Of a stretch of 64,000 bases of DNA, positions 24,678 to 32,496 are shown piece by piece. Position numbers and translations under genes: made by a program. Under the pieces are notes generated by a model, which saw nothing but the letters and a program-made list of their open reading frames with translations, made no database searches and had not been told where the DNA came from. Within the stretch, counting starts at the first letter, position 1; the number at the start of each line of letters is the position of its first letter. Source of the DNA: Candidatus Gastranaerophilales bacterium (GTDB lineage: Bacteria; Cyanobacteriota; Vampirovibrionia; Gastranaerophilales; Gastranaerophilaceae); the NCBI GenBank assembly GCA_944325735.1, contig CALVBI010000001.1, positions 620,001 through 684,000 of the forward strand, written 5' to 3'.

Positions 24678-25557
24678 TATTAAATGTTTTTAAATCTTCC
24701 ATTTTTTCGCCTACTCCGATTAATTTAACAGGTAGTTTTAATTCTTTTGCGATAGCAAGGACAATTGCACCTTTTGCAGAACCGTCAAGTTTTGTAAGTG
24801 CAACTGATGTTACATTTACAGCTTCTGTAAATACTTTTGCCTGTTGCAATCCGTTTTGACCTGTATTTGCATCAAGTACAAGTATGCATTCACGAAGTGC
24901 TTCAGGTGCTTTTTTATCTATTACGGATTTAATTTTTTTTAATTCTTCCATCAGGTTGAATTTGTTTTGTAAGCGTCCTGCGGTATCCACTAAGATTACG
25001 TCAAAATTTTCTTTTTGCGCTTTTTCAATTGCTTCATATACAACAGATGCGGGATCTGCTTTATCTCGTCTTACAATTGATGCACCAGCTCTTTTAGACC
25101 AAATGTCCAATTGTTCTTCTGCTGCAGCTCTGAATGTGTCACCAGCTGCGATAAGTACTCGTTTGCCTTCGTTTTTAAATTTGTATGCAAGTTTTCCAAT
25201 TAAAGTTGTTTTTCCGGCTCCATTTACTCCTGTGATAAAGTAAATGTTTAGTCCGTCTTTGAATTCAATAGTGTTATCACCTGCTGATTTTAGAACTTTT
25301 AAAAATTCTTCTTTAAGATAATTTTTAACATCAGAAGGTTTTATTTTTGTTTGATTTCTCAATTTGTCAACAAGTTCTGATGCGTAGCTGACACCTAAAT
25401 CAGCACTTATCAGCATATCTTCCATATCATCAAGCACGAATTCCGAAAATTCTTCTTCGTGTTCTACTGAATTTACAACATTATTTACAAGAGCTTGAGC
25501 TGTATTAGAGACAGTTTCTTTAAGGTTATTAAATTTATCTTTAAAAAATCCGAACAT
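24646..25557 (-). CDS. ftsY: Signal recognition particle receptor FtsY
   Basis: 303 residues: a short N domain and a G domain without the long acidic A domain of E. coli. GTPase motifs are GVNGAGKTTLIGKLA (G1), DTFRAAAEEQLD, ILVDTAGRLQ (G3), LTKLDGSAKGA (G4) and IGVGEKMEDL. It docks SRP-ribosome complexes at the membrane. nusB lies upstream on the same strand; I recall nusB next to ftsY in marine cyanobacteria, which supports the lineage guess. Confidence 0.96.
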   Translation of the reverse strand: MFGFFKDKFNNLKETVSNTAQALVNNVVNSVEHEEEFSEFVLDDMEDMLISADLGVSYASELVDKLRNQTKIKPSDVKNYLKEEFLKVLKSAGDNTIEFKDGLNIYFITGVNGAGKTTLIGKLAYKFKNEGKRVLIAAGDTFRAAAEEQLDIWSKRAGASIVRRDKADPASVVYEAIEKAQKENFDVILVDTAGRLQNKFNLMEELKKIKSVIDKKAPEALRECILVLDANTGQNGLQQAKVFTEAVNVTSVALTKLDGSAKGAIVLAIAKELKLPVKLIGVGEKMEDLKTFNNEEFIEALFE

Positions 25558-25577
25558 ACGCAGATGATAACATGAAA

Positions 25578-25763
25578 TTATTTAATTTTCATCCATCTTC
25601 TATGTATTTTGATTTGTCTGATAAGATTTGAAAATTTTCTTCGCCTATTTTCTCGTTCTTTAATAATGTCTTTAATGCAGAAAAATATATAAATTATCTC
25701 GCCCCACCAGCTGTTTGGCAGAATTATATCTTCTGTTCCGTCTATATTAATATTGTTATTCAT
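25578..25763 (-). CDS. Small basic protein of 61 residues, uncertain
   Basis: An open frame starting ATG at 25763 between the HTH gene and ftsY. The N-terminus MNNNINIDGTEDI is polar; a short hydrophobic GEIIYIFFCIKDII follows; the C-terminus is strongly basic (RENRRRKFSNLIRQIKIHRR). No clear ribosome binding site precedes it. It could be a real small DNA- or membrane-binding protein. If it is not a gene, the 300 bases at 25558-25861 contain only the iteron-like regulatory region described separately. Confidence 0.3.
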   Translation of the reverse strand: MNNNINIDGTEDIILPNSWWGEIIYIFFCIKDIIKERENRRRKFSNLIRQIKIHRRWMKIK

Positions 25764-25831
25764 TCTTAATCTTTGTTATTTATAAGCGAACATTGTTATT
25801 TTTAACATAACACTGGTTTATATATTTGTCA
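25753..25831. promoter_or_regulatory. Three phased TTGTTATT sites and promoter
   Basis: TTGTTATT occurs at 25753-25760, 25773-25780 and 25793-25800, exactly 20 bases apart, so on one face of the helix. The third copy also starts an inverted repeat TGTTAT-N7-ATAACA (25794-25812). Downstream, TTGTCA at 25826-25831 pairs with TAAACT at 25850-25855 (18-base spacer), whose end is 6 bases before the HTH gene's ATG. This looks like an operator array for a divergent region. Confidence 0.45.
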
Positions 25832-25861
25832 ATAATTTCTTTGCTAAGTTAAACTACTGGT

Positions 25862-26080
25862 ATGCTTAATATTAAAGAAGAAATCGGAATATGCTTATTG
25901 AAAAAAGGTTTATCAATGAGAAAAATTATAAAAATTCTCAAGGATAAAGGCTTAAATATTCCTTGTTCAAGTGCTCTATCTGTTCAATTAAATAAGAAAA
26001 GAGTTCGCTTTGAGACAGTTCAGGAAATTCTTGATTATCTTGGGTATGAGTTAGTAATTCAAGAAAAGAAAGAGAAATAA
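25862..26080 (+). CDS. Small helix-turn-helix-like protein
   Basis: 72 residues. The pattern EEIGICLLKKGLSMRKIIKILKDKG followed by CSSALSVQLNKKRVRFETVQEILDYLGYELVIQ matches the helix order of small Cro-type regulators: recognition helix with SSALSVQLN and the dimerising last helix. No ribosome binding site; a TAAACT box 6 bases upstream suggests a leaderless mRNA. It is followed at once by a strong terminator, so it is monocistronic. It could act on the phased TTGTTATT sites upstream, which is inference. Confidence 0.65.
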   Translation: MLNIKEEIGICLLKKGLSMRKIIKILKDKGLNIPCSSALSVQLNKKRVRFETVQEILDYLGYELVIQEKKEK

Positions 26081-26081
26081 A

Positions 26082-26115
26082 AAAATAACCTTTTCATTTA
26101 AGAAAAGGTTATTTT
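26082..26115. terminator. Intrinsic terminator
   Basis: A 14-bp perfect stem AAAATAACCTTTTC / GAAAAGGTTATTTT with a 6-base loop, between the convergent HTH and nusB genes. The A/T ends allow function in both directions. Confidence 0.88.
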
Positions 26116-26135
26116 AGTTTTAAATTTTTTGATAT

Positions 26136-26795
26136 TTAGTTGATACCGTAATCAACAATTACTTTTGCTAAAATACCGTTAATGAATGCTGCACTGTCAT
26201 CTGTTGAGTATTTTTTAGCTAATTCAAGAGCTTCATCTACAACAACTTTCATTGGAGCATCTTTCATATAAAGTAGTTCAACGATTGCAATTCTTAGGAT
26301 ATCTTTATCCATTTTTACAAGACGGCCTAAATCCCAATTTTTTGCATATTTTTGGATAATATCATCGATTTCTTTATGATTTCTTTGGAAGTATTCTGCG
26401 ATGTCAATTGCATAATTTTTTACATCACTTTGAGCATCAAGTGTTGTAAATTCTGCAATTTCGATAGCTAATGCAGCTTTTTCCGCAATGTCAATCATTT
26501 CATTAATTCTGCCTGTCATATCAGATGTCATAGGAAGCGGTACCGGAATATTTGCAACTCCTATCGGACGATTAAGATTTATTTCTGAATCAGCTTCGTA
26601 GTTTTCGATTTGATCTCTCATTGCAACTAATGAGCCTAGAGCTGTTCTTAATTCATCACTTGCACTGCTTGTTAATATTCTTACTGATTTCAAGATAATA
26701 TCTTGCAGGTCTTCTTTTGAATAGTTTGTAATTTTTTTATCAAACTGAGAAAATAGTATAAATGCTAATTCTCTTGCTGCTCTGCGCGCTTGCAT
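26136..26795 (-). CDS. nusB: Transcription antitermination factor NusB
   Basis: 219 residues, longer than E. coli NusB (139) because of a helical insertion between the N- and C-terminal halves. The N-terminus ARRAARELAFILFSQFD and the C-terminal block KMDKDILRIAIVELLYM, MKVVVDEALELAKKYSTDDSAAFINGIL are diagnostic. It binds boxA RNA with NusE in rRNA antitermination. AAAGAGGT precedes the ATG. The long form resembles what I recall for cyanobacteria. Confidence 0.93.
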   Translation of the reverse strand: MQARRAARELAFILFSQFDKKITNYSKEDLQDIILKSVRILTSSASDELRTALGSLVAMRDQIENYEADSEINLNRPIGVANIPVPLPMTSDMTGRINEMIDIAEKAALAIEIAEFTTLDAQSDVKNYAIDIAEYFQRNHKEIDDIIQKYAKNWDLGRLVKMDKDILRIAIVELLYMKDAPMKVVVDEALELAKKYSTDDSAAFINGILAKVIVDYGIN

Positions 26796-26925
26796 ATATT
26801 TACCTCTTTTTCATATTAATACGTTACACGACTTATGCTATCATGAAAAATTTTTATCTACAACAAAAGATATTTCTTTATGTGTGGAAAAGTATGAAAA
26901 TTTTAACAATAAAAATTACCTGTTT

Positions 26926-27660
26926 TTATTTGCAAATTTTTAGATGATTATTTAATCTTTTTTCGATTTTAAGTTTGTCTAATCTGTTTTTGATAAATTC
27001 TGCGTTTTGGGCGAAAGGTTTTTCAGATAAAAATTTTCTGTAATATCTTTGAGCGTAATTTGTTTTCCCAAGTTTATCAAAACATACGCCTATTCCTGCA
27101 TATGCTTTGTAGTAGTCAGGATTTAGCTTAATTAATTTATGCAAAACTTCTGATGCTTCATCGTATTTATCAAGTTTCATCAAAAGAGTTGATTTATGTT
27201 CGTATGCTTTTAAAAATCCCGGGGAATTTTCTATTAATTTTTGATAAATCATTAGGGCCAAATCGTATTCTTCACATAATTCATGTGCGATTCCAAGTTG
27301 CAAAATTGCATCTGGGTTATCGGGGTTGATTTGAATTGCTCGAACAAAGTTTTTGATTGCTCCGCATGGAATTCCTTCTAAAAGGTGGCAAATCCCGAGT
27401 TCGTAATATGTTTCATAGCTGTCATCTTTTAGCTCTGCAGCTGTATTTAAGTATTTGATTGCTTTTGAGTATTGTTTTAAATGTTTATAGCAAACGCCTA
27501 ATCCATAGTAACTTTCTGCGTTATTTCTATCTATAAGTATCGCATTCAAGTAATTTGATACTGCTTCTTTGAACATATTTTCCAAACGTAGTGCTGTAGC
27601 TTTTTGGTAAAAGCTGTTATTTTCGGCTGTGTTATTATATATTTTTGTGTTTGAACTCAC
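26926..27660 (-). CDS. Tetratricopeptide repeat protein
   Basis: 244 residues with a GTG start preceded by AAAGAGGT. About six TPR units are visible from residue 15 to 230, with the G-Y-A and P signature positions, for example AESYYGLGVCYKHLKQYSKAIKYL, ETYYELGICHLLEGIPCGAIKNF and YKAYAGIGVCFDKLGKTNYAQ-type units. No signal peptide or enzyme domain. TPR arrays mediate protein contacts; a partner cannot be named. I recall a TPR gene near nusB-ftsY in some cyanobacteria, so the position may be ancestral. Confidence 0.85.
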   Translation of the reverse strand: MSSNTKIYNNTAENNSFYQKATALRLENMFKEAVSNYLNAILIDRNNAESYYGLGVCYKHLKQYSKAIKYLNTAAELKDDSYETYYELGICHLLEGIPCGAIKNFVRAIQINPDNPDAILQLGIAHELCEEYDLALMIYQKLIENSPGFLKAYEHKSTLLMKLDKYDEASEVLHKLIKLNPDYYKAYAGIGVCFDKLGKTNYAQRYYRKFLSEKPFAQNAEFIKNRLDKLKIEKRLNNHLKICK

Positions 27661-27766
27661 TTTTTGTAACCTCTTTCATTATTTATGATAGTGATTTTTT
27701 TGAAGTTGAAGAACAACCGTTTGATGTATACTTTATCAATCGTTGGATTTATTATTTTTCTTGTGT

Positions 27767-27772
27767 TATAAA
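27767..27772 (+). promoter_or_regulatory. -10-like box for leaderless 27779 gene
   Basis: TATAAA ends 6 bases before the ATG at 27779, and no Shine-Dalgarno sequence is present, matching the leaderless pattern seen elsewhere in the window. Confidence 0.4.
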
Positions 27773-27778
27773 ATTGTT

Positions 27779-28591
27779 ATGAAAAAGTATTTGGTATGGC
27801 TTTTAATTTTGGTTGGAATTCCTGCTTGGGCAGACGAGGTATCTCTTGAGAAAGTTGAAGCTCAAAAAATTCAGCTTCCTAAGACTGACGTTAAAGCTAA
27901 GCAGTCTTTGGTTGTAAAAGATGAACAAATTTTGCAGGAATTAGTAAACAGGCAAAAAGAAAAAGATTTAGAAGATATTGAAAATCTTTGGAAAGGTACT
28001 GTTGAAAATAATCAGGTAATTGGGTTTGCATTAAAAAAATTAGCGACTCCTGAAAGTCAACGAAGAATTCATTCATCATTGATGGCAAAGACTTTATCTG
28101 CGGTTGTAGCTGGGGCTTCTTTAGCTCCGTCTTTGATTGGTGCTGATTATATGACACAATCTTCTGCTTTTGCGGCTGGTCGTTTAGCTCAAAATTTGAT
28201 TAACCGTAAAAATATGCCTACAGAAATTCCTTTGACTGATACTGAATTAATCGAGCTTGCAGGATTGGTTGAAAATTTACAGGACAAAATTATTACGGCA
28301 TATTATAATTACAAAAGTTCTCTATCTCAGTTGAAAGAAACAAGACAAAGACTTCTTTTGTATAATAAAAATTACGCAAAAGCTTTGGATGAAGAAGATT
28401 TGATGGAAATCTCTATTTCTTCTGCATTGTATGATAATATGAGGGTTGAAGAATTTTATTACATGGAAAATGCTAAAAAATATCATTTGGAATTACAGCG
28501 TTTAGCAGGTAAAAAAGTTGTTGACAAACTTAATTTGTATCAATTCAATTACAATTCTACTTTAGTCGGAGAAAAGGCGGTGGGTAAATGA
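27779..28591 (+). CDS. Exported helical protein, first of paralogue pair
   Basis: 270 residues. The ATG at 27779 begins a clean signal peptide (MKKYLVWLLILVGIPAWAD); an upstream in-frame TTG is rejected. The mature protein is mostly helical: an N-terminal linker, a small-residue-rich segment AKTLSAVVAGASLAPSLIGAD, then a coiled-coil-like C-terminal half (LAGLVENLQDKIITAYYNYKSSL and onward). The last part looks like one hairpin of a TolC-type protein, but the beta-barrel signature is missing. It is paralogous to the next gene, whose start overlaps its stop. Confidence 0.75.
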   Translation: MKKYLVWLLILVGIPAWADEVSLEKVEAQKIQLPKTDVKAKQSLVVKDEQILQELVNRQKEKDLEDIENLWKGTVENNQVIGFALKKLATPESQRRIHSSLMAKTLSAVVAGASLAPSLIGADYMTQSSAFAAGRLAQNLINRKNMPTEIPLTDTELIELAGLVENLQDKIITAYYNYKSSLSQLKETRQRLLLYNKNYAKALDEEDLMEISISSALYDNMRVEEFYYMENAKKYHLELQRLAGKKVVDKLNLYQFNYNSTLVGEKAVGK

Positions 28592-29481
28592 TGAAAAGAT
28601 TTTTAATAGCTGCTTTCATTTTAAATTTGATGCTCCCGACTTTTGCAATTTCTTATGAAGATATAAAAGTTCCGAAACCTCCAGCTTATAGAACAGGTCT
28701 TTCTGAGGATCCCGAAAAAGAATATATGGAAGCTAAAGCTAAAGAAGATAAAGTTCACCAGGAATATGTTAAAAAGGATGCAGAACAATTTGATTCTACT
28801 GATTTGACTTTTGCAGATTTAAGTATCAAACAGATTTCACGTGAAGTTGCAGCTGATTTAGAACTTGATCAGGAGGATATGGTAGGTGATTTATCAGTCT
28901 TATGGCAAGGTGCAGCATCTCAAAGTGATACTATAAACTTTGCATTATACAAACTTGCAAATCCTGATGAAGATAAGCCTGATGAAAAATCAGTAAAAAA
29001 AGTCCTTTCAACTATTGCGAGTATGTCAACATTAGTTGGTGCAAGTATGGGAAGTCCTATTTTGGCTACAAGTTCAATTATTGGCGGTAACGTATTAGGT
29101 ATTATGTCACAGGATACTAAAGCACTTAACTATAAATATACTAAAGTGACAGATGCTGATATGATTATTCTTGTCAGAAAAATAGAAGATTTGCAGCAAA
29201 AAACAGTTGATCTTTATTATAATTATATGACTGCTCGGAAAAAATTAAAAATGATTGAATCTATTGCTGCTGATAGAAAAAGAAATTTTGAGCTTTCTCA
29301 GAATATGTCAAAAGAAGTTATTTTGATTACGGATGCATATTATAGAACTGCTCTTGATAATCAAATGAAAGCTAAGTCTGATTTCTATGCTAAAAGAGCT
29401 GCATTGGAACAATTTGTCGGAAATGAAGTATTTGCACAGTTTGAAGAAGACTTGAAAAAACGAGAGAAGGATAAATCGTAA
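28588..29481 (+). CDS. Exported helical protein, second of paralogue pair
   Basis: 297 residues with an N-terminal signal peptide (MMKRFLIAAFILNLMLPTFA). It shares with the preceding gene the block LVRKIEDLQQKTVDLYYNYMTARKKL (here) versus LAGLVENLQDKIITAYYNYKSSLSQL, and an upstream small-residue segment TIASMSTLVGASMGSPILATSS. Both therefore have the same two-part plan. The ATG overlaps the previous stop (ATGA), so a hetero-oligomer in the periplasm is a natural guess. Function not recognised. Confidence 0.75.
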   Translation: MMKRFLIAAFILNLMLPTFAISYEDIKVPKPPAYRTGLSEDPEKEYMEAKAKEDKVHQEYVKKDAEQFDSTDLTFADLSIKQISREVAADLELDQEDMVGDLSVLWQGAASQSDTINFALYKLANPDEDKPDEKSVKKVLSTIASMSTLVGASMGSPILATSSIIGGNVLGIMSQDTKALNYKYTKVTDADMIILVRKIEDLQQKTVDLYYNYMTARKKLKMIESIAADRKRNFELSQNMSKEVILITDAYYRTALDNQMKAKSDFYAKRAALEQFVGNEVFAQFEEDLKKREKDKS

Positions 29482-29482
29482 A

Positions 29483-30136
29483 ATGGAATTTATTCCTTAT
29501 GAAGTAAAAACTGGTTATGAAAATATGCAAATTGACAGTGATTTGCTTGAATATGCCATAAAAAATAAATTAAAAGAACCAATATTCAGACTCTATGGCT
29601 GGTCTCCTGCTTGTGTGTCATTAGGGCGAAATCAAAAAAGTGATTTTTTAGATTTAGAATTTCTAAAACAAAATAATATTGATTATGTAAGGCGTCTTAC
29701 TGGTGGGCGTGCTTTATTGCATGATAATGAAATTACATACAGTTATATTTGTCCTGTATCATTTCTAGAAAATGGAGAAAATGTTGTAAATTCATATAAA
29801 GAAATTTCAAAGATTTTGATTGATGCATTTAAAAAATTAGATATAGAATTGGATTTTGGCGGAACTAAAAAAGTTAATGGTCATAAGGATTATTGTATGT
29901 TAGTTTCTACAGGTGCTGATTTATGCTACAAAAATAGAAAATTAATCGGTTCTGCTCAATTAAGAAAAGAAGGTTATATAATGCAGCACGGATCAATTCT
30001 TTATGATTATGATAAAGAATTATTGGAAAAAATATTTAAAGAAGAAGTCGATACTTCCTCAATAATTTCTATAAAAGAGATAAATTCTCAAATAACTAAG
30101 AATGATATTATAGAAATATTAAGAAATGTAAATTAG
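29483..30136 (+). CDS. LipM-type octanoyltransferase / lipoate ligase family
   Basis: 217 residues of the biotin/lipoate A/B ligase family. YVRRLTGGRALLHDNEITYS is the substrate loop; GADLCYKNRKLIGSAQ followed by MQHGSIL carries a cysteine at the position of the catalytic Cys of LipM, plus the acyl-lysine-contact K in RKLIGSAQ. This favours octanoyl transfer from ACP over ATP-dependent lipoate ligation, though LplA cannot be fully excluded. Together with lipA it would complete endogenous lipoylation. It follows the helical paralogues after 1 base. Confidence 0.83.
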   Translation: MEFIPYEVKTGYENMQIDSDLLEYAIKNKLKEPIFRLYGWSPACVSLGRNQKSDFLDLEFLKQNNIDYVRRLTGGRALLHDNEITYSYICPVSFLENGENVVNSYKEISKILIDAFKKLDIELDFGGTKKVNGHKDYCMLVSTGADLCYKNRKLIGSAQLRKEGYIMQHGSILYDYDKELLEKIFKEEVDTSSIISIKEINSQITKNDIIEILRNVN

Positions 30137-30267
30137 CTAGTCCCCTTTATTTATAAGTTTTTTAGCCATTAATCTAAAAAATTAAAGATTGGTCCATGCA
30201 ATTTTAGTGAATAAAAATTCTTTATATAAATACGGGGAATTTAAAAATTCACAGGGGATAAGGAAAG

Positions 30268-31725
30268 ATGTTTAATGCAATACCAAATTACAACATAATG
30301 ATGCCAAACTTACCTGCGTATTGGTCTTTAGGTAACCGTCATTGGGTATCAAATTTTGGTGGAAATATTCAACACAACATTTACCCTTCTGGTTATTCTC
30401 CTTTAACTTATGCTTTAGCTCAAGGAATTGGTAATCCAAATCATATCAGCCAATGGAATCCAATGTTAATTGGTTTAAATTTAGGTCAAGGTATGATGAC
30501 TGATCCTGCTTTAATCGCAGCTGGGAATCAATCAGCTTACAATTGGGGACTTTCATTAGGTCTTAGCGGAAGATTATCTTCTTTATTATCAAATTTAAGT
30601 GGTATTGAAGCTCAAATTTCAAATGTATTAAAATCAGATAAATTAGATGAATCTCAAAAACAACGTTTACAAGATGTTTTAGATGAAATTAAAGCATTGA
30701 AAGAACGTGTTGTAGAAATGGCTAAAGGTCAACCTAAATTAGAAGATGTTGAAGCTATTCAAGGTGAAGTTCTTGATTTAACTAAAAAAGCTTCTGAAGT
30801 TGCTCAAGAAATCATTGAAGAAATTAAAGAAACTCAAGAATCTGAAAATACCGAAGAAACTGAAGATTCAGAAGATGTAGAAGATTCTGAAGATCCAGAT
30901 TCAACAACTTCTGAAGCTAAAAAAGATAAAAAAGAAAGAGAATTAGCTTATGCAATGGAAAAAGTTTGCGACCGCATTGAAAAATCTGTAAGAGGTGTTG
31001 GCACAAACTATGATGATGATGAAAACGGTATTAAAAATATATTAACAGATGAAATTGATAAAGATAATGTATTAGAATTATTTGAAGCTTGGGATAGAAC
31101 TTATAAAGGAAAAGGCAGTTACTCAGGCGGAGATGACGATTATGGTCTTATCGGTACATTAATGAATGATTGCGAAGCTGGACAAAAAGAAGAAATCGCA
31201 ATGTTATTAATTAATGCATTAGAAGATAAAGCTCACGAATTAGGTATTGATGTATCAAAAGAAGTAGCAGCTGCTAAAGTTGCATCTCACGGAGATTGGC
31301 ACGTATTTACTTTCGGTATTACAACAAGAAATGACGATAAAATCTGCAAAGCTGTTAATGCTTTATATGAAAAAGTAAAAGCAGGTGCTGAATCTATTGA
31401 AGCTAAAAAAGAAGAAAAAGCTGATAAAGCTGCTGCTGATAAAAAAGCAAAAGCTGAAGCTAAAAAAGCTGAAGCTAAGAAAAAAGAAGCAGAAAAAGTT
31501 GCACAGAAAAAAACTCAATTCAGAGATGATATGAGAGAAATTTTAGGTGATGAAAATGCTGAAATTTCTGATAAAGTTGAATTTGAAAATAATAAATTTG
31601 TTATAAGAATTAAAGGTAAAAATTACTATGGCAAAGATTATTTAGAATTAGCAAAAGCTCTTGAAAAAGCAGGTTATGAACCAGCTAAATATTTGAAAAA
31701 AGAAAAAGTAGGAGCTGCTGCATAA
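30268..31725 (+). CDS. Annexin-like repeat protein, unknown function
   Basis: 485 residues, no signal peptide. Layout: an aromatic/Asn-rich N-terminus (1-100), a coiled-coil region (105-190), an acidic Glu/Asp/Ser linker (190-215), an annexin-like repeat (about 225-320), a second diverged unit (330-375), an Ala/Lys-rich charged helix (375-415) and a C-terminal domain ending in KKEKVGAAA. The repeat RIEKSVRGVGTNYDDDENGI, then ILTDEIDKDNVLELFEAWDRTY, then LIGTLMNDCEAGQKEEIAML follows the annexin plan with the GxGT calcium loop and a downstream acidic residue. A strong AAGGAAAG site and highly biased codons suggest high expression. Annexin homology is my reading, not a search. Confidence 0.65.
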   Translation: MFNAIPNYNIMMPNLPAYWSLGNRHWVSNFGGNIQHNIYPSGYSPLTYALAQGIGNPNHISQWNPMLIGLNLGQGMMTDPALIAAGNQSAYNWGLSLGLSGRLSSLLSNLSGIEAQISNVLKSDKLDESQKQRLQDVLDEIKALKERVVEMAKGQPKLEDVEAIQGEVLDLTKKASEVAQEIIEEIKETQESENTEETEDSEDVEDSEDPDSTTSEAKKDKKERELAYAMEKVCDRIEKSVRGVGTNYDDDENGIKNILTDEIDKDNVLELFEAWDRTYKGKGSYSGGDDDYGLIGTLMNDCEAGQKEEIAMLLINALEDKAHELGIDVSKEVAAAKVASHGDWHVFTFGITTRNDDKICKAVNALYEKVKAGAESIEAKKEEKADKAAADKKAKAEAKKAEAKKKEAEKVAQKKTQFRDDMREILGDENAEISDKVEFENNKFVIRIKGKNYYGKDYLELAKALEKAGYEPAKYLKKEKVGAAA

Positions 31726-31804
31726 AAAGTTTATATTAATGATTCCTCATATTTGGTAGAAAGAAAATCGTAGAAGAAAGTTAGTAGGAAAAGTGTGAAA
31801 TTTT

Positions 31805-31833
31805 ATCCCCTTGTAAAAAGGGGATTTTTTTTA
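31805..31833 (+). terminator. Intrinsic terminator of annexin-like gene
   Basis: Stem ATCCCCTT / AAGGGGAT with a 5-base loop, followed by a run of eight T. It ends right before the convergent ispD gene. Confidence 0.9.
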
Positions 31834-32490
31834 TTATTGTGCAAGATATATTTTGGCAATATCAATATCATTTTGTGTTGTTATTTTTATGTTTTTATAA
31901 CTTCCGTTAAGGATATAAACAGTTTGTCCTAATTCTTCTAACATTCCTGCGTCATCCGTAAAGTTTTGACCATACAATTTCATATGCGCATCTTTTATTA
32001 AATTATATTCAAATGCTTGAGGTGTTTGAGTGTTGTATAATTTAGCTCTGTCAATTGTTCTTACAATTTTACCGTCAATAACTTCTTTAATTGTATCGAT
32101 TGTTTTAGTCGCAACAGTGAGAGCTTTTTTTGTTTTTACTTCTTCTATGGCACTGTTTATCAAATCTGTTGAAATCATAGGCCTTGCTCCATCATGGATT
32201 AGAACATAATCACATTTAGAGGCTTTTAGCCCATTAAATACTGATTCTTGTCTTGTTGCTCCGCCTTCAATAATTTTTACTTTTTGACTGTTTTTGAATA
32301 TTTCTTTTAATTCTTCAATGATATTAATATTAGCGCATATGATAATTTCATCAATTTCTGATTTTTCAAAAGCTTCTATTGTATATCTGATTACTTCTTT
32401 GTCATAAATTTTTTCTAAAAGTTTATTCTTGTTTCCAAAGCGCGATGATGTCCCTCCTGCCGGAATTATTGCGTTGACTTTGAAATTCAT
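31834..32490 (-). CDS. ispD: MEP cytidylyltransferase
   Basis: IspD transfers CMP to methylerythritol phosphate in the non-mevalonate isoprenoid pathway. 218 residues. The glycosyltransferase-A-like nucleotide site is IIPAGGTSSRFGNKNK at the N-terminus; IIEGGATRQESVFNGL and VLIHDGARPMI are typical, with TQTPQAFEYNLI and FTDDAGMLEELG toward the C-terminus. It is the last gene of the glk-glycosyltransferase-GGDEF-thiL-ispD run. Confidence 0.95.
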   Translation of the reverse strand: MNFKVNAIIPAGGTSSRFGNKNKLLEKIYDKEVIRYTIEAFEKSEIDEIIICANINIIEELKEIFKNSQKVKIIEGGATRQESVFNGLKASKCDYVLIHDGARPMISTDLINSAIEEVKTKKALTVATKTIDTIKEVIDGKIVRTIDRAKLYNTQTPQAFEYNLIKDAHMKLYGQNFTDDAGMLEELGQTVYILNGSYKNIKITTQNDIDIAKIYLAQ

Positions 32491-32496
32491 TTTTAG

